Assembly (NCBI GenBank): GCA_020253895.1
Contig: JADDKG010000393.1
Span: forward strand, 1-6,295
Length of the DNA: 6,295 nt
Direction of reading: 5' to 3'
DNA from: Rubrobacter sp.
GTDB lineage: Bacteria > Actinomycetota > Rubrobacteria > Rubrobacterales > Rubrobacteraceae
A program made the position numbers and the translations under genes. Under the pieces are notes generated by a model. The model was not told where the DNA came from. It saw nothing but the letters and a program-made list of their open reading frames with translations, and searched no databases. Position 1 is the stretch's first letter. The number at the start of each line of letters is the position of its first letter. Positions 1 through 5,599 of this stretch are shown here, piece by piece.

Positions 1-352
1 AGAGGTCCGCCCCGGCTTCGAGCACGGCCCCCGGCACGTTGCCCCCGGCGGCGTTGACGAGGATGTCCACCCTCCCCCACCGCTGCAGCACCTCGTCCCT
101 AGCCCGGCGGAGCTGCCCCTCGTCGAGCACGTCCGCCCGGAGGGCGAGGGCCTCTCCTCCCCCCGCGGCGAGGCGGGAGGCCGCCCGCTCCGCCCGCTCC
201 CGCCGCCGGCCGAGCACCCCGACCCGGGCCCCGGCGCGCACGAGCCCCGCGGCGACCGCCCCGCCGAGCACGCCGGTGCCCCCGGTCACCACGGCCACCC
301 GGCCGCCCAGCGAGAACATCTCCTCAAGCCCCTCCCTCTCCCCCCGGCTCAC
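1..352 (-). CDS. uxuB: SDR-type D-mannonate oxidoreductase / fructuronate reductase, N-terminal part (cut by window start)
   Basis: Only the first 117 residues are present; the gene runs off the left edge. It is a Rossmann-fold short-chain dehydrogenase. The glycine-rich loop TGGTGVLG is at residues 23-30, RRR at 49-51 follows beta-2, ADV is at 73-75 and NAAGGN at 100-105. The TGxxGVLG loop and the (N/G)AAGGN-type motif, instead of TGxxxGIG and NNAG, are typical of the SDR form of D-mannonate oxidoreductase (Bacillus/Thermotoga UxuB type), which reduces D-fructuronate to D-mannonate with NAD(P)H. The catalytic Ser/Tyr/Lys lie outside the window. I chose the GTG start at 352: it overlaps the eda stop as GTGA and has GGGAGGGG 8 bases upstream. 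The in-frame ATG at 319 would remove 11 residues and has GAGGAG directly against it, which is too close. Position after kdgK and eda supports a hexuronate role. Another sugar-acid dehydrogenase is possible until the rest is seen. Confidence 0.75.
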   Translation of the reverse strand, partial: MSRGEREGLEEMFSLGGRVAVVTGGTGVLGGAVAAGLVRAGARVGVLGRRRERAERAASRLAAGGGEALALRADVLDEGQLRRARDEVLQRWGRVDILVNAAGGNVPGAVLEAGADL

Positions 353-1008
353 CGGCGCGTCCCCTCCCGGGCCCGCTCCACCGCCCTCACGAACCGGCGC
401 GCGAGACCCACGATCTCCTCCCGGTGGCTCCCGCCGCGCACGCATGGTGGGGCCAGGGCCCCTCCCGCGCCCACGGCGAAGGCCCCCGCAGCAAACCACT
501 CGCCAGCGTTGTGCTCCGAGACGCCACCGGTAGGCACGAAGCGCACCCCCGGGAAGGGACCGAGCAGCGCCCGCAGGTGACCGGGCCCCACCGTCCCGGC
601 CGGGAAGAGCTTGAGCGCCTCCACCCCAAGCCGCAGGGCACCCATCACCTCGCCGGGGGTGAGCACGCCGGGCAGGACGGGAAGACCGGTCCGCCGCATG
701 GCGGCCACCAGCCCAGGATCAAAGCCCGGGCTCACCAGGAAGGAGGCGCCGCACCGCGCGGCCTCCGCCGCCTGCTCCGGGGCGGTCACCGTCCCCGCCC
801 CCAGAAGGATGTCCTCCCCGTGCCGCCGGGCGAGCTCCCGGATCGCCCTCCCCGCTTCTGGGGTGGTGAAGGCGACCTCTATCCCGGCCACCCCTCCCTC
901 CACAAGGGCCTCCGAGACCTCCACCGCGTCCTCCCAGGAGCGGCCCCGCACCACCGCCACGAGGCCCAGCCGCCCGAGCCGCTCCAGCGCTCCCCCGGAA
1001 ACCGCCAT
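349..1008 (-). CDS. eda: KDPG aldolase (2-dehydro-3-deoxy-6-phosphogluconate aldolase, often bifunctional with KHG)
   Basis: This class I aldolase cleaves 2-keto-3-deoxy-6-phosphogluconate to pyruvate and glyceraldehyde 3-phosphate in the cytoplasm, the last step of the Entner-Doudoroff and hexuronate routes. The 219-residue length is usual for the family. Visible landmarks are R21 in VAVVRGRS, E44 in GIEVAFTTP (the general acid/base position), GAGTV at 70-74, VSPGFDP at 92-98, the Schiff-base lysine K133 in ALKLFPA and the phosphate-binding PTGG at 159-162. No catalytic residue appears to be missing. The ATG at 1008 is preceded by GAGGAGGGAGG on the minus strand, a very strong ribosome binding site. 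The gene starts 19 bases after the kdgK stop and its TGA overlaps the next gene's GTG, so it sits within one transcript. The residues after about 185 (RGGSHREEIV...) form the usual C-terminal helix. Confidence 0.95.
   Translation of the reverse strand: MAVSGGALERLGRLGLVAVVRGRSWEDAVEVSEALVEGGVAGIEVAFTTPEAGRAIRELARRHGEDILLGAGTVTAPEQAAEAARCGASFLVSPGFDPGLVAAMRRTGLPVLPGVLTPGEVMGALRLGVEALKLFPAGTVGPGHLRALLGPFPGVRFVPTGGVSEHNAGEWFAAGAFAVGAGGALAPPCVRGGSHREEIVGLARRFVRAVERAREGTRR
361..368 (-). promoter_or_regulatory. Ribosome binding site deciding the GTG start at 352
   Basis: GGGAGGGG on the minus strand lies inside the end of eda, 8 bases before the GTG at 352. With the 4-base GTGA overlap, this suggests the downstream SDR is translated by coupling to eda. 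Confidence 0.6.
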
Positions 1009-1027
1009 AGCCTCCCTCCTCTTCCCG

Positions 1028-1984
1028 CTAACGCTCCCGCTCCCGGCGGCCGCGGATGAGGGCCAGCGCCTCTTCCTCCGACGGCATGCTGGCCGCGTCC
1101 CCCGGTACGGCGACCGCGCACGCCCCGCAGGCGTTGGCCAGCTCCAGGCACGCCCCGACCTCCCAGCCCCTCAGGAACCCGGAGAGGAAGCCCGCGACAA
1201 AGGCGTCCCCGGCCCCCACGGTGTCCACGGCCTCTACCGCGTACCCCTCCCTCCGGGTGATGCCGCCCCCGTCGACGGCGAAGGAGCCTCCGGCGGAGTG
1301 CACGACCACGACGCCAGCCCCGAGCCGCTCGCGGGCCCGCTCCACGGCCGGAGGTTCGTTCCCGCCGAGCAGAAGCTCCGCCTCCTCGTCGGAGAGGAAG
1401 AGCAGGCCGGCCCGCCTCAGCAGGTGACCTATCACCTCCCGGGGGTCCCGCTCCCCGAAGAGCCGCCACCGGATGTTGGCGTCGAAGGAGAGGAGCACCC
1501 CCCGCCGCCCCGCCTCCCCGGCCAGGCGCCCGACGAGCTCGCGGCATCCCCCGGAGAGGGCGGGCGTGATCCCGGTGAGGTGCAGGACCCTTCCGGAGAG
1601 CAGTTGCTCCTCGTCCACGCTTCCGGGCCCCATCCGGCTCGCCGCCGAGCCGGACCGGTAGTAGTGGGCCCTGAGCCCTCCCGCCCGCCACTCCTTGAAG
1701 TACAGCCCGGTGGGCGCCCCGGGGTCGAGCACGGCCCCCGAGACATCCACGCCCTCGGCCCGCAGGAAACCGAGCACCTCCCGGCCGAACTCGTCGTCGC
1801 CCAGAGAGCCCGCCCAGCCCACCCGGTGCCCGAGGCGGGCGAGGGCCACCGCCACGTTCAGCTCGGCGCCGCCCACCCGCTTGCGGAAGCCGGGCACGTG
1901 CCTGAGAGGCCCCCTCTCCACGGGGTCCATAACGATGAGCGCCTCGCCGAGCGTCACCACCTCCAGCGCTCCGGTTGCCTCCAA
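1028..1984 (-). CDS. kdgK: 2-keto-3-deoxygluconate kinase (PfkB family)
   Basis: This kinase phosphorylates KDG with ATP to give KDPG, the substrate of the aldolase encoded next. The 318-residue length is normal for a PfkB/ribokinase-fold KDG kinase. Seen are the N-terminal TLGEALI (11-17), PfkB signature 1 with VGGAELNVAVALARLG (37-52), the YYRSGSAASR segment (108-117) common in KDG kinases, DANIRWRLF (168-176), and signature 2 DTVGAGDAF (254-262) with catalytic base D260 and the anion-hole GAG. The start is uncertain. TTG at 1984 has GGAGGGG 11 bases upstream, a long spacing. GTG at 1960 (codon 9) has GGAG 8 bases upstream and would begin right at the conserved VTLGE strand. I keep the TTG as the longer option. 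The gene is separated from the upstream SDR by 74 bases, the largest gap in the operon. 2-keto-3-deoxygalactonate kinase or a broad sugar kinase is less likely given the adjacent eda. Confidence 0.9.
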   Translation of the reverse strand: MEATGALEVVTLGEALIVMDPVERGPLRHVPGFRKRVGGAELNVAVALARLGHRVGWAGSLGDDEFGREVLGFLRAEGVDVSGAVLDPGAPTGLYFKEWRAGGLRAHYYRSGSAASRMGPGSVDEEQLLSGRVLHLTGITPALSGGCRELVGRLAGEAGRRGVLLSFDANIRWRLFGERDPREVIGHLLRRAGLLFLSDEEAELLLGGNEPPAVERARERLGAGVVVVHSAGGSFAVDGGGITRREGYAVEAVDTVGAGDAFVAGFLSGFLRGWEVGACLELANACGACAVAVPGDAASMPSEEEALALIRGRRERER

Positions 1985-2026
1985 AGCCCTACAAACCCCT
2001 CCGTGCTGCCCCCAGGACCAAACAAC

Positions 2027-2044
2027 CTACTCTTTTCAGGGTAG
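2027..2044 (-). other. Small hairpin with GAAA tetraloop in the gap before kdgK
   Basis: On the minus strand CTACCCT-GAAA-AGAGTAG can fold into a 7-position stem (six pairs and one C-A mismatch) closed by a GNRA-type GAAA loop. It sits in the 74-base gap between the SDR stop and the kdgK start. It has no U-run after it, so it is not an obvious terminator. A role in mRNA processing or stability is only a guess. I find no convincing promoter in this gap. Confidence 0.3.
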
Positions 2045-2058
2045 CAGAACCGGAGATC

Positions 2059-2805
2059 TCACCGGGCGGTCATTCCCCCGTCTACCACCATGCAGGCCCC
2101 CACCACAGAGGCAGCCTCCTCGCTCGCCAGGTACGCCGCCATCGCAGCAACCTCCTCCGGCCTCACAAAGCGCCCGTGCGGCTGGCGGGCCCGCATCTTC
2201 CGCCTGGCCTCCTCAGGGTCAGGGAGGGTGGAGGTGATCCTCTCTATCCAGGGCGTCTCCACCGTCCCGGGGGCTATGCAGTTGATGCGCACCCCCTCCT
2301 CTATGTGGTCTATGGCCGCAGCCCGGCTTAGGGCAAGCACCGCTCCCTTTGCAGCGCTGTAGACAGCCCGCTCCTTGAGGCCCACAAGGGCGGCTATGGA
2401 GCTCATGTTTATGATCACGCCCCCTCCGGAGTTACGGATGGCGGGGATGGCGTGCTTCATCCCCAAGAAGGTTCCAAGCACGCACACCCTCATGACTTGC
2501 CAGAAGTCCTCTTCTGAGGTCTCGGGGGTTGTGGCGGCGACCCCCACCCCGGCGTTGTTGACCATGACGTCGAGGCCGTCCCACTCCTCTGTTGCCCGCC
2601 GCACCAGGGCGGCCACCTCTTCCGGATCGGTCACGTCCGCCCGCTGGGCGATGGCCCGGCCCGGAGGGAGGGGTCCCGGGGGGCGCCGGCTGTGGTAGCC
2701 GAGCACCACGCGCGCCCCCTCCTCCAGAAACCTGCGGGCTATGGCGAGCCCTATCCCGGAGGCCGCCCCGGTAACGACGGTCCGCAGCCCGAAGAGACGC
2801 TCCAC
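2059..2805 (-). CDS. Short-chain dehydrogenase/reductase, probably acting on a sugar acid
   Basis: This 248-residue classical SDR has TGAASGIG (12-19), ADV (56-58), NNAG (83-86), catalytic S136 in NMSSIA, Y149-SAA-K153 and PGTVETP (179-185). R40 and R41 after beta-2, with no acidic residue there, favour NADP(H). The Asn of the usual Asn-Ser-Tyr-Lys tetrad is replaced by Cys (C108 in MRVCVLG). The C-terminal part (ETPWIERI at 183-190, PDPEEAR at 195-201, RQPHGRF at 207-213) recalls 3-hydroxybutyrate dehydrogenase type 2 and 2-keto-3-deoxy-L-fuconate dehydrogenases, which bind a carboxylate. An acidic sugar such as a uronate, an aldonate or KDG is therefore a reasonable but unproven substrate. 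The GTG start at 2805 directly abuts the transporter's TAA, with GGGGAG 9 bases upstream. Codons such as ACA, TCA, CAA, CTT and ATA look more frequent here than in neighbouring genes. I cannot assign a specific reaction. Confidence 0.88.
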   Translation of the reverse strand: MERLFGLRTVVTGAASGIGLAIARRFLEEGARVVLGYHSRRPPGPLPPGRAIAQRADVTDPEEVAALVRRATEEWDGLDVMVNNAGVGVAATTPETSEEDFWQVMRVCVLGTFLGMKHAIPAIRNSGGGVIINMSSIAALVGLKERAVYSAAKGAVLALSRAAAIDHIEEGVRINCIAPGTVETPWIERITSTLPDPEEARRKMRARQPHGRFVRPEEVAAMAAYLASEEAASVVGACMVVDGGMTAR

Positions 2806-4152
2806 TTAGGAGGTCTCCCCGTAGGCCGGGTCCGCCCGGGCTATGTCCACATCCTTGGTCTCCTCGGAGAAGTAGAAGGCCACAAACGAGATGAAGGCCA
2901 GCAGGATCATGAACGCGGCCACCAGCCACGGCGCGCCGTCGGCCATCCCCACCAGCGCCACCGAGATGAACGGGGAGAAGCCCGCCAGCACCGCCCCCAG
3001 CTCCCGCGAGGCGGCGAAACCCGTGTAGCGGACCCGCGCCCCGAAGAGCTCCGAGTAGAAGGCCCCCTGCACCGCTATCATCGGGGCCCACCCGAGCGCG
3101 GTGGCGACGATGAGCGCCCCCCAGATAAGGGGCGTAGACTCCGTGTTGAGCAGCAGGAAGAACGGGAAGGCGAACGCCGCGGTGAACACCACGCTGAAGA
3201 TGTTGATCGGGCGGCGTCCGATCCGGTCGGAGAGGGCCCCGTAGACGGGCTGCAGCAGGATGACGATCAGGCCGTAGAGCACCACCCCCGCCAGCGCCGT
3301 GCTCCGCGGCAGCCCGAGCTGGCTGGTGAGGTACGAGACGCTGTAGGTGGCGTAGAAGTAAGCCAGCGCGGTGTCGCACACGTGGGCCCCGATCCCGATG
3401 AGAAAGTTGCGCGGGTAGCGCCGGAGCGTCTCGAGGATGGGCATCTGGACGGTCTGCCGCGAACTCTCCAGCCTGCGGAAGACGGGAGACTCCTCTATCC
3501 TGAGACGCACGTAGAGCGCCACCGCGATCAAGGCGAACCCCATCAGGAAAGGCACCCGCCAGCCCCAAGAGAAGAGCTGCTCATCCGGCAGGAGCCCCAC
3601 CAGCAGAAAGACGAGCGTCCCGCACACCAGCCCCACCTGTACCCCCATCTGGGAGAAGGAGCAGTAGAAGCCGCGCCTGCCCCGCGGCGCGTGCTCGGCG
3701 AGCAGGGTCGAGGCTCCCCCGAACTCCGCCCCGGCCCCAAGCCCCTGACACACCCGCAGCAGCGTGAGGAGCACCGGCGCCCACACCCCTATCGTCTCGT
3801 AGGTGGGCAGAAGACCGATGAGCCCGGTGGAGATGCCCATCAGCAGCGTGGTGACGATAAGGGTCTCCCGCCGGCCGATCCTGTCGCCCATGTGCCCGAA
3901 GATGAACCCCCCGAGCGGCCGCACGAGGAAGGCAACCCCAAAGGTGGCGAACGCCGCCAGAGTACCCGCAAGCTCCGAGAAGCCCGGGAAGAAGAGCCGC
4001 CCGAAGACCAGCGCCGCCGCCGTACCGTAGATAAAGAAGTCGTACCACTCGAGCGCCGTCCCCACCAGCGCCCCGAAAACCACCCGGCGAAGCCCCGAAC
4101 CCTCCTTTTCCTCCACCCCGGCGAGGCCACGCCCCTCAGCCTCAGCAGACAT
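2806..4152 (-). CDS. MFS transporter of the metabolite:H+ symporter (MHS) family
   Basis: This 448-residue inner-membrane protein should have 12 transmembrane helices and import an organic acid with protons. It shows MHS hallmarks: GTALEWYDFFIYG (31-43) in helix 1, GHMGDRIGRR (86-95) in the loop between helices 2 and 3, RVCQGLGAGAEFGG (133-146), GWRVPF (197-202), ESPVF (221-225), a second copy of the loop motif GALSDRIGRR (305-314) and RVRYTGF (373-379). Characterised relatives are ProP, KgtP and ShiA. Being the first gene of a KDG-kinase/aldolase operon, it probably imports a hexuronate, aldonate or related sugar acid; this is context inference. The start is ATG at 4152, because AGGAGG lies 9 bases upstream. 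A longer frame from GTG at 4176 would place that ribosome binding site inside the coding sequence. The TAA stop touches the next gene's GTG, so the two are almost certainly cotranscribed. Confidence 0.93.
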   Translation of the reverse strand: MSAEAEGRGLAGVEEKEGSGLRRVVFGALVGTALEWYDFFIYGTAAALVFGRLFFPGFSELAGTLAAFATFGVAFLVRPLGGFIFGHMGDRIGRRETLIVTTLLMGISTGLIGLLPTYETIGVWAPVLLTLLRVCQGLGAGAEFGGASTLLAEHAPRGRRGFYCSFSQMGVQVGLVCGTLVFLLVGLLPDEQLFSWGWRVPFLMGFALIAVALYVRLRIEESPVFRRLESSRQTVQMPILETLRRYPRNFLIGIGAHVCDTALAYFYATYSVSYLTSQLGLPRSTALAGVVLYGLIVILLQPVYGALSDRIGRRPINIFSVVFTAAFAFPFFLLLNTESTPLIWGALIVATALGWAPMIAVQGAFYSELFGARVRYTGFAASRELGAVLAGFSPFISVALVGMADGAPWLVAAFMILLAFISFVAFYFSEETKDVDIARADPAYGETS

Positions 4153-4161
4153 CTCCCAAAA

Positions 4162-4170
4162 CCTCCTCCT
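4162..4170 (-). promoter_or_regulatory. Ribosome binding site fixing the transporter ATG at 4152
   Basis: AGGAGGAGG on the minus strand is a near-ideal Shine-Dalgarno element, with its proximal end 9 bases from ATG 4152. It argues against the in-frame GTG at 4176 as the start. Confidence 0.8.
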
Positions 4171-4187
4171 TTCCACCCGCTCCCGGA

Positions 4188-4201
4188 CGGGCCGCCGCCC
4201 G
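4188..4201 (-). other. GC-rich hairpin in the transporter 5' leader
   Basis: On the minus strand CGGGC-GGCG-GCCCG is a perfect 5-base-pair stem with a 4-base loop, lying in the predicted untranslated leader between the promoter and the ribosome binding site. There is no U-run after it. It may stabilise the 5' end of the transcript, or may be a chance product of GC-rich sequence. Confidence 0.3.
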
Positions 4202-4208
4202 CCACCTA

Positions 4209-4235
4209 AATATAGTACTTAGTGCACTAATATAG
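4209..4235 (-). repeat. Direct repeat CTATATT flanking the operator palindrome
   Basis: CTATATT occurs on the minus strand at 4235-4229 and again at 4215-4209, exactly 20 bases apart (about two helical turns), on either side of the 12-base palindrome. Each copy contains a -10-like TATATT. They may be two alternative -10 elements or part of a regulator footprint. A weaker alternative promoter (TTGTCG at 4241-4236, 18 bases, TACTAT at 4217-4212) overlaps the second copy. Confidence 0.4.
4219..4230. promoter_or_regulatory. Candidate operator, perfect 12-base palindrome TTAGTGCACTAA
   Basis: The palindrome is exact and lies in the only AT-rich patch of the window. It overlaps the last two bases of the predicted -10 box and the expected transcription start of the transporter operon, which suits repression. 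Its inner GT-GC-AC core fits the general GntR-family operator pattern (GT and AC half sites). The likely inducer would be a pathway intermediate. No regulator gene is in the window, so the cognate protein is unknown. Confidence 0.55.
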
Positions 4236-4258
4236 CGACAAGAAGGACCCCCGGTCAA
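4229..4258 (-). promoter_or_regulatory. Predicted sigma-70-type promoter of the catabolic operon
   Basis: On the minus strand TTGACC (4258-4253) and TATATT (4234-4229) each match the consensus at five of six positions and are 18 bases apart. Transcription would start near 4222, giving a leader of about 70 bases. The -35 box lies in the loop and first pairs of the hairpin at 4247-4268, so the promoter overlaps the presumed lysA terminator. Confidence 0.6.
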
Positions 4259-4268
4259 CACCGGGGGT
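4247..4268. terminator. Stem-loop downstream of lysA, probable terminator
   Basis: ACCCCCGG (4247-4254), loop TCAACA, CCGGGGGT (4261-4268) form a perfect 8-base-pair stem 11 bases beyond the lysA TAA. For leftward lysA transcripts the tail is only CCTTCTTG, a weak U-run. The real run of six T (4272-4277) follows the hairpin on the plus strand, facing lysA. It may act in both directions, ending lysA mRNA and blocking rightward antisense transcription. Confidence 0.6.
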
Positions 4269-4279
4269 TGGTTTTTTCC

Positions 4280-5530
4280 TTACAGGAAGGGGGGAACGAG
4301 CTCGCCCCGGATCAGGTCCGGGTAGTGTTCCCGCTCGCGGACTATGGCCCAGCGGTCGCCGCGGACCAGAACCTCGGCGGGACGGGGGCGGGAGTTGTAG
4401 TTGGAGGCCATCGAGAAGCCGTAGGCTCCGGCGTTCATGACGGCCAGCACGTCGCCCTCCCGGGCGTCGGGCAGGCTGCGGTCGCGGGCCAGGAAGTCCC
4501 CGCTCTCGCAGACCGGCCCGACCAGGTCGGCGTGGGTCTGTCCGGCTCCTTCGCTGACCGGGAGGATCTCGTGGTAGGCCCCGTAGAGGCTCGGGCGGAT
4601 CAGGTCGTTCATCCCGGCGTCGGCGACGATGTAGCTTCTCCCGCCGCTCCGCTTGCGGTAGAGGACGCTGGTGAGGAGGGTTCCGGCGGGGCCGGCTATG
4701 TAGCGGCCCATCTCGCACAGGATCCTGGCGCCCGAGGCGGTGAGGGAGGGCCGTATCGCCTCGACCAGCTCCGCGGGGGAGGGTGTCTCCTCGTCCCGGT
4801 AGCGGATCCCCAACCCCCCGCCGATGTTCAGGTAGCGGATGTCGAAGCCGCGGCTGCGGAGCTCCTCCACCAGGGCCGCGCACCTCTCCACCGACTCCAC
4901 GTAGGGGGCGACCTTCACGATCTGAGACCCGATATGCTGGTGGACCCCGATCAGGTCCACGCACCTGAAGCCTTTGATCCTCTCGGCGAGGGAGAGGGCC
5001 TCGTCCGCGGGTATGCCGAACTTGCTCTCCACGTTGCCCGTAGAGATGTGCTCGTGGGTGCCGGGGTCCACGCCTGGGTTTATCCGCAGGGCCACCCGGG
5101 CCCGCTTGCCGTGCAGGTTCGCCAGCCGCTCCAGGTGCTCAAGCTCCCCGGCCGACTCCACGTTGAACATCAGGATCCGCTCCCCGAGCCCGGCCTTGAG
5201 CTCCTGCTCGGTCTTGCCCACCCCGGCGAAGACCACCTTCTTCGGGTCGAAGCCGGCACGCATCGCCCGGTAGAGCTCCCCGCCGGAGACGATGTCCGCC
5301 CCCGCGCCGAACGAGGCGAGGGCCCGCAGGACCGCGAGGTTACCGTTGGCCTTCACCGCGAAGCACACCAGGTGGTCCAGGCCCTCGAAGGCCTCATCCA
5401 CCTCGCTGTAGGCCCGCTCAAGCGCCGCGTGGCTGTAGACGTAGACCGGTGTGCCCGCGCCGCGGGCTATCTCGTGCAGCGGGACGTCCTCGCAGTGCAG
5501 GACGCCCCCCCTGTAGTGGAACTCGTCCAA
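4280..5530 (-). CDS. lysA: Diaminopimelate decarboxylase
   Basis: This cytoplasmic PLP enzyme decarboxylates meso-diaminopimelate to L-lysine, the last step of lysine synthesis. At 416 residues it has the usual length: an alanine-racemase-like TIM barrel followed by a beta-domain. Seen are the Schiff-base lysine K60 in CFAVKAN, H199 in GVHQHIGSQ, the phosphate-binding GGGLG (237-241), E273 and R276 in EMGRY, R312 and Y316 in RPSLYGAYH, the CESGD motif (341-345) contributing C341 and E342 to the partner subunit's active site, and Y370 in GAYGFSMASNYN. The odd point is EMGR where the family normally has EPGR. The start is TTG at 5530, because AAGGAGGT lies 8 bases upstream and no better start is near. 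It is divergent from an aminotransferase that probably acts in the same pathway. I find no lysine riboswitch in the short leader. Carboxynorspermidine decarboxylase is excluded by length and motifs. Confidence 0.95.
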   Translation of the reverse strand: MDEFHYRGGVLHCEDVPLHEIARGAGTPVYVYSHAALERAYSEVDEAFEGLDHLVCFAVKANGNLAVLRALASFGAGADIVSGGELYRAMRAGFDPKKVVFAGVGKTEQELKAGLGERILMFNVESAGELEHLERLANLHGKRARVALRINPGVDPGTHEHISTGNVESKFGIPADEALSLAERIKGFRCVDLIGVHQHIGSQIVKVAPYVESVERCAALVEELRSRGFDIRYLNIGGGLGIRYRDEETPSPAELVEAIRPSLTASGARILCEMGRYIAGPAGTLLTSVLYRKRSGGRSYIVADAGMNDLIRPSLYGAYHEILPVSEGAGQTHADLVGPVCESGDFLARDRSLPDAREGDVLAVMNAGAYGFSMASNYNSRPRPAEVLVRGDRWAIVREREHYPDLIRGELVPPFL

Positions 5531-5538
5531 GAGCCTCT

Positions 5539-5546
5539 ACCTCCTT
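5539..5546 (-). promoter_or_regulatory. Ribosome binding site fixing the lysA TTG start
   Basis: AAGGAGGT on the minus strand is a textbook Shine-Dalgarno sequence 8 bases before TTG 5530. Without it the TTG would be hard to accept as a start. Confidence 0.8.
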
Positions 5547-5561
5547 TTCCCCCGTTGCATA

Positions 5562-5580
5562 CCGCCCCTCTCCGGGGCGG
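5562..5580. other. GC-rich hairpin in the lysA/aminotransferase divergent spacer
   Basis: CCGCCCC (5562-5568), loop TCTCC, GGGGCGG (5574-5580) form a perfect 7-base-pair inverted repeat about 30 bases upstream of lysA. There is no T-run on either side. It could be a protein-binding inverted repeat for the divergent pair or a leader hairpin in lysA mRNA. I could not find a convincing lysA promoter here. Confidence 0.4.
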
Positions 5581-5590
5581 CCCACCTCCA

Positions 5591-5599
5591 TGGTATATT
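5591..5599 (+). promoter_or_regulatory. Extended -10 promoter candidate for the aminotransferase
   Basis: TGGTATATT matches the extended -10 pattern TGnTATAAT with one mismatch. No -35 hexamer is visible at 16-18 bases, which extended -10 promoters can tolerate. Transcription would start near 5606, leaving a leader of about 37 bases before GTG 5643. Confidence 0.45.

Noticed and set aside
611..2044. A 477-residue open frame on the plus strand opposite eda and kdgK
   Set aside because: It is rich in Pro, Ala, Arg and Ser with no recognisable motif, and the opposite strand carries clear kdgK and eda. Long antisense frames are expected at this GC content.
2432..3568. A 378-residue minus-strand frame that ends in SDR-like residues
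   Set aside because: It is the shifted frame of the transporter and SDR; Gly/Arg/Ala-rich and without conserved motifs. No frameshift is needed to explain either real gene.
4153..4176. Longer transporter start at GTG 4176
   Set aside because: It would translate through the strong AGGAGG that serves ATG 4152 and add eight non-conserved residues.
2692..4209. A 505-residue plus-strand open frame opposite the transporter
   Set aside because: Its composition is dominated by Pro, Arg, Glu, Gly and His with no domain. The minus strand gives a textbook MHS transporter, so this is its shadow.
4201..4245. AT-rich patch as a replication origin or attachment site
   Set aside because: There are no DnaA boxes, no tRNA gene and no integrase or repeated ends. 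The patch is fully explained as promoter and operator.
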